A DNA stretch of 64,000 bases from Ligustrum vulgare (lineage: Eukaryota; Streptophyta; Magnoliopsida; Lamiales; Oleaceae): the NCBI GenBank assembly GCA_963555705.1, contig OY743177.1, forward strand, positions 434,001-498,000, in the 5' to 3' direction. The position numbers were made by a program, and so were the translations under genes. Positions 44,440-55,985 of this stretch are shown here, piece by piece (positions within the stretch are counted from its first letter, which is position 1; every line of letters begins with the position of its first letter). The notes beneath the pieces were generated by a model. The model worked only from the letters and a program-made list of their open reading frames with translations, was not told the DNA's origin and ran no database searches.

Positions 44440-47400
44440 ATGGCTATTACCCGCTCAACTCCAAATCAGACGTCCAGAAAAGTTATCGATATATCATTGG
44501 AAAAAACAATGGGTTCGAAGAAGAGGTGTAGGTTGAATGCTGATGTCATTGACATCTCTTCTTCAAAATCGAAAGTATCGAAGAAGAGCGCAAAAACAAA
44601 ATCTGTTGAAGAAATCAAAGAACATTCCGGTAATTTTGTGTATTCAACATTATATTATTTCTTGGGGGATTTACGGTAACATTCTTCGATATTGAAGTGA
44701 AATTACAATTGGGTACTGATCAAGTGCATCTTTCCAAGATGCTGAATGATCTTTTTAACATTTTGTACGGGTTTTTGCAGCTGTAGTATCTATTTCTTGC
44801 ATGGTTTCCCTGTGGATTTTGATGTCTCAATTGGATTTTAGGTTTATATATATAATAAAACACTTTTTACTAGCATCTGTTTTGCGAATAGAAAACTGGA
44901 TTGTGAATTAGGGGAATTATAGTACTTGATTATTCTCTCTCTTTTTGTGATGAGAACGAAAAATAGAGAGTGAATTCCCAATTTTCTTAATACTAGGTAG
45001 TTTGAAACTGAAGTTTGGGTATTCATATTGAAACTGAAGTTTGGTATTCATATTTGAAACATGACCTCTTTTTTTGGAACTGTAATTAATTCCACACACA
45101 TTAGTGCATTTAAAAGTGACGTAATTGTTAAATAGCAATTATAAACTTCTTGTGTTTGATAACTGTGCACCTTTATCATGCATTTTGTCAATTTCAAATT
45201 ACAAGCTGTTAGAAATTGTAAATAATTAAACATTGTTTGTATCTTATTTTATTTTTTTTGTATCACAGGATTGAGATTTTATATTACAACCAGAACATTG
45301 GTTTCGTTCTAATATGGCATTGGCTAGTCATAATGACGCTGTTGGTAATTTAAATGCTCGATTGACCAATGCACAGAAGAATCTCTTCCGATCCACATGT
45401 TTTGGAAGATATCTTCACATGAAGGATATCATTCTTCAACCGCAGCTTATTCATGATGTGTTGCTTAGGGAAGTAAAGCAACCAAACAAAGAGAAATGTG
45501 GTTTGACCTGAGAGGAAAAAGAGTGAAGTTTGGCATCGAGGAATTTTGTATAATATCAGGGTTGAGATGTTCAGGTGAGGTTGAGAAGTCTATGTATAAA
45601 TCTGGGAGTTGTAGGATCAAAGAAGCTTACTTCAATGGAATGGACAGTGTGACAAAGGAAGACATTGAATATAGATTTTGTTTTTCTGAAATTGATATTT
45701 CTGATGACGATATGATTTTACTTGCCATTCTGTATCTGATTTCTTCACTTTTTTGTAGTTGATGATTATGTAATGAGAATGGTTGAATCGACAGAGATGG
45801 ATTCAATTCCTTGGGTAAAGGATTTGTTTAATGCAACTCTGAATTCCATGGAGGCTGTAATGAAAAATTTTTCTGAAAAGGTAGCTTTCGGTAAGCAACC
45901 ATGCATCAGTTACAGGCTTAATGGTTTCCTGCCTACTTTTCAAGTATGGATTTATGAAACCATTCCATACCTCGGTCTTAATATTTATAAGAAGGTTGAC
46001 CAATCATTCCCAAGGATAACAAGCTGGTCATCTTCTATACATGTGACTGGGAATACATTTGTTGATAATATATTTGGAGATAGTGAGGTGATTTTTATTT
46101 TTTGGCAATATATTTGTTTTTATTAATTTTTGCAATGTGACTACATTTTTTAATTTTTTGCCTTTGTATAAATTACAGTTGGAGGTGAAAATTTTAGAAC
46201 CTACTAACTTAAAGTTGAACCAAAAATACTATGAGGGATTTTTTCTGAACCCTAATTTTATCGTGGATTTTGAAGATTGTGTGGACTGTATTGTTGAGTT
46301 TACACCATAGGCAAATATGGGAATTGAGTCAACGGTTCGTGATCAAGCACAGTTACCAAGTGTGGATTCTGGAAAAGGGTAATAATGCACAACCATCAAC
46401 AACTACTGGAGTAGCTGAAGACATTAATAAAGCTTTTCATTTTATTACTATAATTATGTTGAATTCTAATGTTCGCATACCCTATGTTAATATATGCATT
46501 TTTTAATCCTAATGATTAATGTACTAGGTGGATAGACAATTCATAATGGATTTAAAGAAACGTTTAGAGATTGTTGAATCAAAGGTGAAGCATTTGGAAT
46601 GTGAACATAGTGACCGACTGGATGCAATTGAAGATAGACAAAAGCAACTAGGAAGTGATATGATAAATGTGAAAATCGAAATGTGTAGCTTGAGAAGGGA
46701 ATTCAAATCAATGATATCCGAATTTTTGGAAAATATAAGAGAAGGGTTCAAGGAGAAGTCAGTGTGCAACGATCCTGCTAAGCTGGGACCACACCCGGAG
46801 GTAATTTTTTTTTATTTGTAAATAGATATGATTGCAAGTTATTACAATTATTACTAATTGCAACTAATTACAGTTGTAAAATTGTTAGTTACAGATGTAA
46901 CTATGTAATTCTAATTTCAACTGCACAGTTGTAACTAATTACAATTGTAACTGTAATTAGTAACTAATTTAATTTTGTAACGAATTACAAGTCTAATTTC
47001 CAATGTAATTACAATTACAAACTAATTACAGTTGTAAAATTGTTAGTCACAACTGTAATTGCGTAATTCTAATTTCAACTATAGCTAATTACAATTTAAA
47101 ATTGTTAGTCGCAATTGTAATTTGTAACTAATTACAGCTATGACTTATTACTATTGTAACTGTAATTAGTAAATAATTTAATTTTGTAACTAATTACAAG
47201 TCTAATTTCAATTGTAATTTCAATTGCAAACATATCACGGTCTGATCTGTACATATAATTTTTTTCTTATTTTTGGGCAGAATGTTGCTCAACAGGATCT
47301 GAATAAGGTTCACGCTTCAACAGCGATAGTAGAAAACCCCAATTCAGATGGTGAGATGCCTTCTCCCAATTTTAGTTTTTGCATTAGTAGTATAGAGGAA

Positions 47401-48709
47401 GATGTTCGTGGCAACGAACCAGATGATTATGATTTTTTTTTTAACAGAAGAGGTTTTGAAAGAGCTGGAGAAAACTGAGAAGGATATTCTGGAGAAAAAG
47501 AAGTTGGTATGTCTTTTTTTCTTATACATTTTTTTATTTATAATTTTTTTATTTATATTTTTGTTTGTTTTGTTTTGTAGGGTGATGGGGATAATTAGAT
47601 GGTTCTTAGAGTGTTTTCAACTCAAGTTTCCAAACAAGCATCTGATGATGTATATAACTCTATATGTTTGGGAATGTTATTTATTGTTCAATCATTTGTT
47701 TATCTGACTTCATATTTTAATATTCTTATTGTATGTTTTTGCATAAAGAAAAAGTTCACAAATCCCAATATTGAACCTCCCATGAAACTTGGTGTACTGG
47801 ATAGTGAAAGTAAATATTGGTGGCATGAATTGCGCGAGAAAGAGAATTCATTGACCTGTACGGTAAAACTTGTAATCATTACTTTTAAGTGTTGACAAGT
47901 TTTGGTTGATGGCTACATGATTGTCTAATTTATGTGCAACACATTGACGAATGCTTTTACCATTTGCAAAAAATGGCTAAGTTTGGAACAAACATGAATT
48001 AGGGGAATTTAACAACAACCGATTGTTGCTTTTCTTCGTGTATTAGGGGAATTTAACCTGAATGGTCCTAGGATCATTCAAAAATTGCATATCAAGAAGC
48101 ACTGATTTTTTATGCATTTGGTGAGCAATTGTTGAGTGGGACTAGCTGGATAAATGTAGACATTGTTTTGATTCTGATGTGCATGAAGGATCATGCACAT
48201 TAGATTCTTGGAGAGTTTGACATCTCCAAGAAGTGCCTCAATGTGTACAACTCTTTGGAGAATTCATTTAGAGGCGATGTGCTGATGAAGGATGTTTCAC
48301 CTTTTGCTGAGATACTCCCTCATATAATGGTGAGTACTGGCATTTGGGCACTAGAAATTGTTGATGGAAAAGAACACATCAGGCCTCTAAAAGTGAATAT
48401 TGTTAGTAGACTCCCACAGCAAAATAACGGGTTAGTATCCAATAAAATGCAATATTTTTAATATTGTAAAAGGAAATCTAGATTAATCTTCTTTTTTTAC
48501 TGATTACTGAATTGTACAGGCATGTTTGTGGCATCTTTATTATCAAGTTTGCAGAATTCGTCATTAATGGGAAGATTATTGAAGAGTTTGATGCAGATGA
48601 GGCAAGACACCATTTGCTAGTCCAGTTGTACAAATTTGCCAAACACAATGAGAATGTGGTGCAGTCCAAACGTAATCGAAGGAGGTTGAGGAAGATAGGA
48701 GATGCATAG
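44440..48709 (+). pseudogene. MULE-borne DUF1985 / Ulp1-like cysteine protease gene, decayed
   Basis: Pieces in order: a basic N-terminal exon (MAITRSTPNQTSRKVIDISL, 44440-44629); a DUF1985 module (NLFRSTCFGRYLHMKDIILQ, then WFDLRGKRVKFGIEEFCIIS, 45314-46090) with frameshifts near 45490 and 45755; YEGFFLNPNFIVDFED (about 46228-46275); a coiled coil (LKKRLEIVESKVKHLECEHS, 46528-46800); an acidic linker (47281-47478); and a C48/Ulp1 catalytic domain (about 47750-48709). In the last, KDHAH then TAG then ILGEFDIS shows the Trp after the catalytic His replaced by a stop (48201-48203), VYNSL has Asn where Asp is usual, and PQQNNG is spliced to HVCGIFIIKFAEF, keeping the oxyanion Gln and catalytic Cys (48527-48529). 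The family cleaves SUMO-type isopeptide bonds; this copy probably does not. Confidence 0.75.
46830..47235. repeat. TAATTACA/TGTAATTA palindrome cluster (ULP gene intron)
   Basis: About 400 bp of alternating TAATTACAATTGTAA-like words between the coiled-coil piece and the acidic linker. Similar clusters recur through the same MULE. Confidence 0.85.
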
Positions 48710-48989
48710 TAGCAAATACTTGAATATCAGTAGTTTAAATTGGTCTAGAACTTTTGTGAAGCAATTGAAAATATATCTTTAGGCTTTTTGTGAAGTAGCA
48801 TATGATTTAGGTTTTTAAGTAGTGATAGTTTAGGTTAACATCTGTAAAGCAATAGCAGTAACAATAAACAGTATCATGTGTATGTTTTGAACTGGTAGTT
48901 GGTTTTATCTTTTTGTCCTAATGATAGAAAATGACAGCTTGTAACAAAATCACATGACAGCTTTGAGACAACTTTTTGTAAATGATAGA

Positions 48990-49585
48990 ATCATCGTTGT
49001 AATTAATTACAAATTTGCAAAGGAGGCATTTTCTGGGTATAGAAATTAATTATAAACTGGAAATTTCCAATCAACCAGTAAATATTTAATTAATTACTAT
49101 ATGTATGATTACAAGCAATTATAGTTAATTAATAAAATTAACAAATTTGAATTTTGATACAACTTGTAATTAGTTGTAATTATAAGTAATCATACTCAAT
49201 TAATCACTATGTAATTAATTACAAATTGCCAATTTCTAATCAATTAGCAAATTTGTAATTAATTATAAAATGTAATTAGTAACAAATTTGAAGTGGCAAT
49301 TTTTGTGTTTGAGTTCAATGAGTATTTAAATATTGAAAAATGTGAGCCTTCATTGAATTATATATAGTAATTAATTAAATATTTGTAAATGAGTATTATA
49401 TTACATTTTGTAATTAATTACAAACTGTCAATTTCTAATCAATTAGCCAATTTGTAATTAATTACAAAATGTAATTAGTTACAAATTTCAACCAATTATG
49501 ATTAACCAATTAAATACAAACTATAATCATTTGTAATTATTGACAAAATTTAATTAGTAACAAATTCCAAGTAATTCTAATTAAA
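48990..49585. repeat. TAATTACA/TGTAATTA palindrome cluster between ULP and MURA
   Basis: About 600 bp between the two convergent genes, dominated by GTAATTAATTACAAA words and their complements. Confidence 0.85.
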
Positions 49586-49704
49586 GAAACTTCATGTCAT
49601 ATATGACAAACACGAGAATAAAGTAGTCTAATGTCAACCTTCCATTATTATGAAAAAAAGTTCATCATTTGAGTAATATTAAAAGAGTCAGACACTAAAT
49701 CTGG

Positions 49705-52700
49705 TTACATTTGCAGCACCCCACATTTCTTCTTATTTTTTTTTATCTTTATTGGAATTGGTTCCCTGCATGTTCTTCTATTGTGTGCATATTCATCACA
49801 CCCGGTACACCACATTGCATTATGTCTTTTCGTCACTGATCTATATCTTGTCTCAGTAGGCCTTCTCGGTGGTCTTCTTGTAGATGGAGGAAGTACAATA
49901 TCTTCAGGCACTATTCATTGAGATCTATCACCAAGTGGATAAACATCCCCTTTATAAGCTAATTTACACGACTCCTTTGTATGGTAACTTGAACAATACT
50001 CGTATGCATCAAGTCCTCATTTTTCTATCACTGTGAGTGCATGGGGACATGACAGTCCGTCAACTTGGAACTGCCCAAATGTGCATGTCATATTTTGGAT
50101 ATGTACTGTATAAGATGTCATGCCATCAAAAACATCAAATAGTGCTTGACTTGATGAATGAATCTGGGGGGAAAAATTGTTACATTAAGAACCAAGAATT
50201 ATCAATATCATCTCAATAAAAAATATTTTAATTAAAATATTTTACTTCATACCTTCATCTTGGAAGATTCAAAAATGTTTTTCCTCAACACTTGTTTTGG
50301 ATTGGACGCTAGCTTAGTGAATGTGGCCTTAGCATTGGTATGATTTTTGTTAAACCATTTTTGTAATGTACGCCTTAAGAACTCCAACAATGTCTCAATT
50401 GTTAGTTTCTTAGCTTCTTTATTACTACATTTACCTATTCAATAATGTTTAATGTCATTGTTGAGTATCGATTTCTTGTCATGTTGGCCCTTGTCCACCT
50501 TTCGTAATCAACATCCTCTTTCTTTGTATTAACATAGTAAATTTTTTGTGTAATTAATTACAACTATTCAGGAAAAATAATTTGGCAATTTCAATTGTAA
50601 CTAATTATAGACTGAATTAATTACAGTCTGTAATGAAAATATATTGTTCGCTAAACTGTAAGTGTAAGGGTCGCACAAGTAATAAAGTGGACGTGAGTCC
50701 AAGTATCGATCCCACGAGGATTGTTGTAAATTGTGTTTTAGACTACTACCTTAACCGGAAAACAAAAATTTGATTGAGTTGGAAATTTTGATTTTAAAAA
50801 TTAAAATAAAGATTAAACTAAAGAACAATGAAAATTTGATTTTAAAACTTATGAAAATAAATGCGTTAGAATCATGAATACATTTTGACTCTATCATCCA
50901 TATTTTAACCAAATTATTTAAATACAATTCACGTGTTTTGAATTTTTATATTCCAAATGTAGTTAAAACTCTCTTTCGGACAAGTATTAACACATATTCC
51001 TACGCACGACCCAACTATATTTCTATATTGAATCCGAATGTGTAAGAAAGCATTAGAAGATTTGTGAATACTATAGCAAAAAACACAAAGCATAGGGGTA
51101 TATTTCTATCCCCTATCGGACTTTGTGGCAATTGAAACAAGTCTAATGAAATCTTAATCTTTCGAACTTAAGAAATTATAACATCCATCACATAATAATT
51201 GGCCATAAAATTATATGATAATAAAAGTACGAATCAATTGCATCAAAACCATGAATTGCATAAAATAAATAATAGATTAAAACGTGGAATCAAGAATTCA
51301 AAATTTCAACTCAATTCTAACACAATTAACCTAGCCTAGAAACATAATTGAATATAAATTACAAGAAAAATAAAAGAATGTCACCCTGTTCATCTTCTTG
51401 TTCTTTGGTCTTCAATTTTGCTCTTGACGTGACATGAATCCCTCAACACTTTGACAGCGTTTTGGCATGAATTGAGCAATTTGGGACTTAATTTCGTGTC
51501 TTATGTCATGTATTTATAGATTCTCCCAAAGCCTAGGTCAAAAATAAGAGAAATCAGCTGAAAATCGCGCAAAAAACCAAGCTGCGGCCTAGAATATAAC
51601 CATGCTATCGCATGGTACAAATCCATGTGATCGCCCAGGCTTCCGCAAAACCATTCTGACCATTTTTTAACAGGTCATGCGATCGCTCCGTTATAATTCC
51701 ATGCAATCGCATGGTTATCCCGCTAGAGTGCAATTTTCATCTTTTGAAGTGATTTAAGTTGGTCCTCATGATTTTATTGCACATCAGGTCCTTCAACTTT
51801 CGATTTGGTCCTCGAACTTTTGATTTCTTCTGAATTTGAATTCTTCTTCGAGTATTCTTGCAATTGAGCACTTGATTTACTTCATCAACTCTTGATTTGC
51901 ATACTTTGACACTTTTATTATCCAATTGCTTGATTTTAGCTTCAATTCCAGTGTTTTATCAACTTTGGAGTTATTCCTGAAATACAAACAAATACTAACT
52001 AAATAAATAGCAAATATTCTTAAACAAACACATAAAATCCTACTTTTAGGATAGAAAATACACTTATATATTTCTAAAATTATCATAATGGGAAACAAAC
52101 GTACCAGGTAACGTCGGATATCCTTGTCTATTTTGTCCAGTTGGTTCATTTGGTATTCAAACTCACCTATCGTGTATGCTCTAACCGCTGCGTTGAATGG
52201 TTTTGCTATTTCCTTAGCTTTCTTTGAATGTCTTTTCTTTAGGTTCTTCAACACATGATAAGAACACGCCCCATGAAATCCATTTGGATAAACTGTCTCA
52301 ATTGCACTCTTAATGCTAGGACAACGATCTGATATTAAACATGAATCTTCTCTTTCCCCGTATGTTTCTTTGAACCTTAGAAAGAACCATCCCCGGAAGT
52401 TTTCATTTTCTGAATCACCAATCCCAAATGCAAGTAGATATATATTATTGTTGGTATCTTGTCCACAGACTGTTAATAAAGTCCCACCATAATGTCCTGT
52501 CAAAAATGTACCATCAACAACAATGACGGGCTTGCAAAATCTCCAGCCTTCAAGCGAAGTTGCTAAAGCTATGAATAGATACATAAATTGATTGTTCTCT
52601 GTAGTTTCAAATCTCGCAATAGAACCTTGATTATTTTCCTTCAACATATGTAAATAAGAGGGTATCTTCCCATAAGACTCTCCAGGATCCCCCATTATAG

Positions 52701-53651
52701 CACAGAAGGCATGTTCTTTAGCTATCCATGCCTTTTGATAACTCAAATCCAAACCATATGTCTTCAACATATCATGTATTATGTCAGCTGGCCTGTATAT
52801 GGTCTTTGTAGATGTGTATTTATGCTTAATTACATCACATATTATTGAGCTTGTTGCTTGTCTATGATTTCCCAACATTACATCCAATCCACATGTATGA
52901 CCTTTGTGCATCTCTCTTATCTGGAACATGTCTATTCTACAAACTTTTGATGCCCTAAAAATTCACTCACAATCAGCACAAACATATTTAAGAACGTACT
53001 CTTTTTTGTCTGATCTTTTAACTATGAATTGGATTTTTTTTTATAGCATATAGTGTCATACTCTTCTTTAACACACTCTTATCGCGGAAAACATGTCCCT
53101 TTACAATTGCATCACTTTTCGAATCTGTAATTACCTCTTCATCTTCAGCAATAGGGGTAATTTTTGTAGTTTCTACCATTTCACGAAGTTCTTGAGCCAC
53201 CTCATCTATTGTTGGTATTATTGTTTCTAGAATCTCAATCGCATCAGTTTGATGTAAATATAGGACAAGTATGGTTGACACTCCAGAGGTAGTAGGTGTA
53301 CTGGCAGATTCTTCAAGAGCTGGTGTTAAAAGTAATGTGTCATCATGAAGTTGCTAAACCTCTATACACAATGAAAACTTGTTAGATTTTTGTCCTTCTT
53401 TTCAACTCTAAATAGAAAGTCATAGAACTGTCATCTTCAGTAGTCATTGGCACCATGTTTTTGTCCACAGTATAGTTGATTTTCAATCTATTTATCATTG
53501 GATCCAAATTTAATCTTGTGAAAATAATATTCAATATGCTGCAGTATGTAGTTTTAGTCGGTAGGAGGATCCCTGCAACCTTCTGACCTGTGTAGTTATT
53601 GAGCCAATCCCAAGATCCACCATAAAGTATGAACATATTTAGTGAATCCAT
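49705..53651 (-). pseudogene. MURA transposase, copy 2, decayed
   Basis: Minus strand. The N-terminal exon (52105-53651) has MDSLNMFILYGGSWDWLNNY, the zinc-binding HKGHTC, VVDGTFLTGHYGGTLL (first Asp), LISDRCPSIKSAI (second Asp) and CSYHVLKNLKKR. The C-terminal part (about 50545-49705) has NMTRNRYSTMTLNIIE (third acidic residue) then TAG, a SWIM-like stretch ending LSCPHALTVIEK then TGA, and a terminal CCHC-like knuckle CTGCDEYAHNRRTC. Two further one-base deletions lie near 53367-53405, and a TAG at about 53355 replaces the GAG of copy 1. In the SWIM motif the second Cys appears to be Phe. The intron between (50546-52104) carries an inserted 1.3 kb sequence. Transposase of the Mutator superfamily; not functional as read. 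Confidence 0.85.
50640..51985. mobile_element. insertion of unknown class in the MURA intron
   Basis: About 1.35 kb starting with GTAAGGGTCGCACAAGTAAT and ATCGATCCCACGAGGATTG, with CATGCGATCGC / GCAATCGCATGG words in the right half. Copy 1 has no such sequence near its donor. I recognise the start as a common plant repeat style but cannot assign a class; LTRs or inverted ends were not found. Confidence 0.4.
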
Positions 53652-53664
53652 AACTGCACATTAA

Positions 53665-54290
53665 AACAGTGTAAACACTGTGATTAATTACACGATGTAA
53701 TTAATTTTGAATTGCAATTAATGTAATTGTAACTAACTACTGTAATTAATGTAATTATAACTAATTAAATTAACTACAGTAATGATAGAATCTCTGTCAC
53801 TACAAATTGCAATTACTGTAATTGTAACTAATTACAATAGGTAATTACAATATGTAATTTTGAAATGCATTTGCAATTTATGCATTGTAACTAATTACAT
53901 AACTTATAAAGAATTACAAATTGCAATTACAGAATGAGATTTTCAATTGCAATTATAATCAATTCGATATATAATTTAATTATTTTGGAAATTGCAATTC
54001 GTAATTAAAGTAATTGTAACTAATTACAACTTCTAAATAATGAAAAAAACTGTAACTAAGTAATGCAATTGCAATTTTAATCATTGTAAATGCAACTAAT
54101 TACAAATCTGGAAACCAATATAGCTACAATCTGGTAGAGTTTAGTTACAAATTAATTTTAGCAATTAAAACTTTAATGCTCTTCAGAAATTAACGTAATA
54201 CAATAATAAAAACTGTAATGCTCTACAAAAATTACAGTAGTGCATATCACATTGTTGAAATCTAATTGTAGTTGAAGAAATTATTGTTGT
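53665..54290. repeat. TAATTACA palindrome cluster upstream of MURA
   Basis: About 620 bp of TAATTACAA / TTGTAATTA words, 5' of the transposase gene and subterminal in the MULE. Confidence 0.85.
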
Positions 54291-54809
54291 AAACAATTTG
54301 AAAATTACCTCGGATACCTAAATATGTTATAATTGATATATTAGTGTTCTTGAAATCTGCCTCTCGAATTGAAAAAATTCAATCAGATCAGATATGAGCT
54401 TGAATTTCGTGAATCAGTGTAAAGAAAATCGGCACAGCTATTAACCAACGCAATTACAGGATGAACAAAATCAAAATTGGTATGAAACTGCGGATGGGAT
54501 TTGAGTAATTTTAGTATGAAATCGTGGCTTCAATTTTTTTGGTATGATTTTTTGACTGTAATTGTGAGAATCGACTTCCAGAAGCGGTAGAACCGTTCTT
54601 AATTTCGAAATACCTGATTTTGGGAATATTTTTTTTATAGTTATAATATATATATTAGAATATTTGATATTTATAATATCGGTCCTTGTAATTGTTTATT
54701 CGTTAACTTAACCCGAAAAGATTCTATTCAATTGTTGCAAGTTGCACGCAGGGATGTTTTTGTCAAACACGTGAAAATTGCTTCAAATGGCTTTCAGTCC
54801 TTTCATTTG

Positions 54810-54816
54810 TATAAAA
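54810..54816 (+). promoter_or_regulatory. TATA box of the FSH1-type hydrolase gene
   Basis: TATAAAA 49 bases before the MGSEG start codon. A start site near 54840 would place the in-frame upstream ATG (54787) outside the mRNA, supporting the shorter protein. Confidence 0.6.
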
Positions 54817-54864
54817 GACACGCAAAGCATTCATCTTCAGAAGCAACAGCCATTCATTTCAAGC

Positions 54865-55985
54865 ATGGGAAGTGAAGGAATTAACTGTCGGAGAAAACTC
54901 AGATTCTTGTGTCTACATGGATTTCGAACCAGCGCCGAGATTTTCAACAAACAACTCACCAGAAAGTGGCCGGAATCTGTCCTCGACAAATTGGATCTGG
55001 TTTTTGTCGACGCTCCTTTTCCTTGTCGAGGCAAATCAGACGTAGAAGGAATTTTTGATCCTCCGTATTACGAGTGGTTCCAGTTCAACAAGGTTTATTT
55101 CTTTTTATACTTTGGCATTAATTTTAAGAAACTTTGTTTAATTCAATTATTATTTTTCAGGAATTTAGCGAGTATGAGAATTTTGATGAATGTCTTGCTT
55201 ATATCGAAGATTGCATGATAAAACATGGTCCATTTGATGGCCTCCTTGGCTTCTCTCAGGTAATTAACATACGTTTTATCTATGTAAATGTAAATTGTAA
55301 TTTAATAGAGTTGCATCAACTAATTTGGAGTAGATTTTAAACAACTCAGGGTGCCATTTTATCGGCTGCATTGCCTGGATTACAAGCGAAGGTTGGGACG
55401 AATCTATTCACTTATTATATATATATATATATATATATATATTATCTTCCACCATAGCCTAATGGTATAGACGGTTCTGTTTTGCAGGGTATGGCTCTTA
55501 CAAATGTAGCTAAGATAAAATTATTGGTAATAATTGGAGGAGCAAAGTTGAAAAATCCATCATTGGCTGAGAAGGCATATTCATTGCCAATTCAATGTCC
55601 ATCTGTTCACTTCTTGGGTAACTCCAATTCCAATTCCAGCCTTGATTTGATCCCTGCTATTTAGTTTGGTCATAACAAAGTACCGGTTTATAAATCTCGA
55701 CTTAACAGGGGAGAATGACTTCTTGAAACCATATGGGACATTACTCCAGGAATCATTTGTAGAACCATTGGTAATTCATCACCCAAAGGGTCATACAATA
55801 CCAAGATTTGGTAATGCTCTAACATTCTACTTGCAAATTATTTTCAATTTTTTCCACAATGTGAATCTCGAGCAGCTGGAATAATTCATACATTCCTTTC
55901 ATTTTTAGATGAGAATGGTTTGAAGAACATGCTACATTTTCTTGAAAGGATGCAGGAGCAGAGTATAGATGCCGAGAAAATATAG
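54865..55985 (+). CDS. FSH1/OVCA2-type serine hydrolase
   Basis: Small alpha/beta hydrolase of the FSH1 family (ovarian-cancer-associated protein 2 homologs), probably a cytosolic esterase; the physiological substrate in plants is not established. Exons: 54865-55092, 55161-55259, 55350-55391, 55488-55617, 55709-55810 and 55909-55985, all GT-AG and in phase, 225 aa (OVCA2 proteins are of similar length). FLCLHGFRTSAEIF (about 14-27, oxyanion loop), nucleophile elbow GFSQ/GA across the exon 2-3 junction (Ser about 108), acidic residue in GENDFLK, and catalytic His in HHPKGHTIPRF. A longer start at 54787 is in frame but overlaps the TATA box. Starts only about 150 bp from the MULE end. Confidence 0.92.
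55415..55442. repeat. (AT)n microsatellite in hydrolase intron 3
   Basis: Pure AT run between exons 3 and 4. Confidence 0.9.

Larger units (their letters stand above)
44204..54714. mobile_element. 10.5-kb Mutator-like element with ULP protease and MURA genes
   Basis: Termini GGGTTAATTATGCCCATTAA and (rc of right end) GGGTTAAGTTAACGAATAAA are only weakly similar beyond GGGTTAA. However, the outside bases GAAAATATT (44195-44203) and GAAAAGATT (54715-54723) match 8/9, the 9 bp target duplication expected for Mutator. The element contains a DUF1985/Ulp1-type gene on + (44440-48709) and a MURA transposase on - (49705-53651), facing each other. Known precedent: plant MULEs of the Kaonashi type carry ULP-like genes with MURA. 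Both genes here are decayed. Blocks of TAATTACA palindromes separate the parts. Confidence 0.72.

Noticed and set aside
55449..55483. A-box-like TAGCCTAATGGTATAGA, possible tRNA or SINE
   Set aside because: No matching B box or cloverleaf follows; it is inside an intron next to the exon 4 acceptor.
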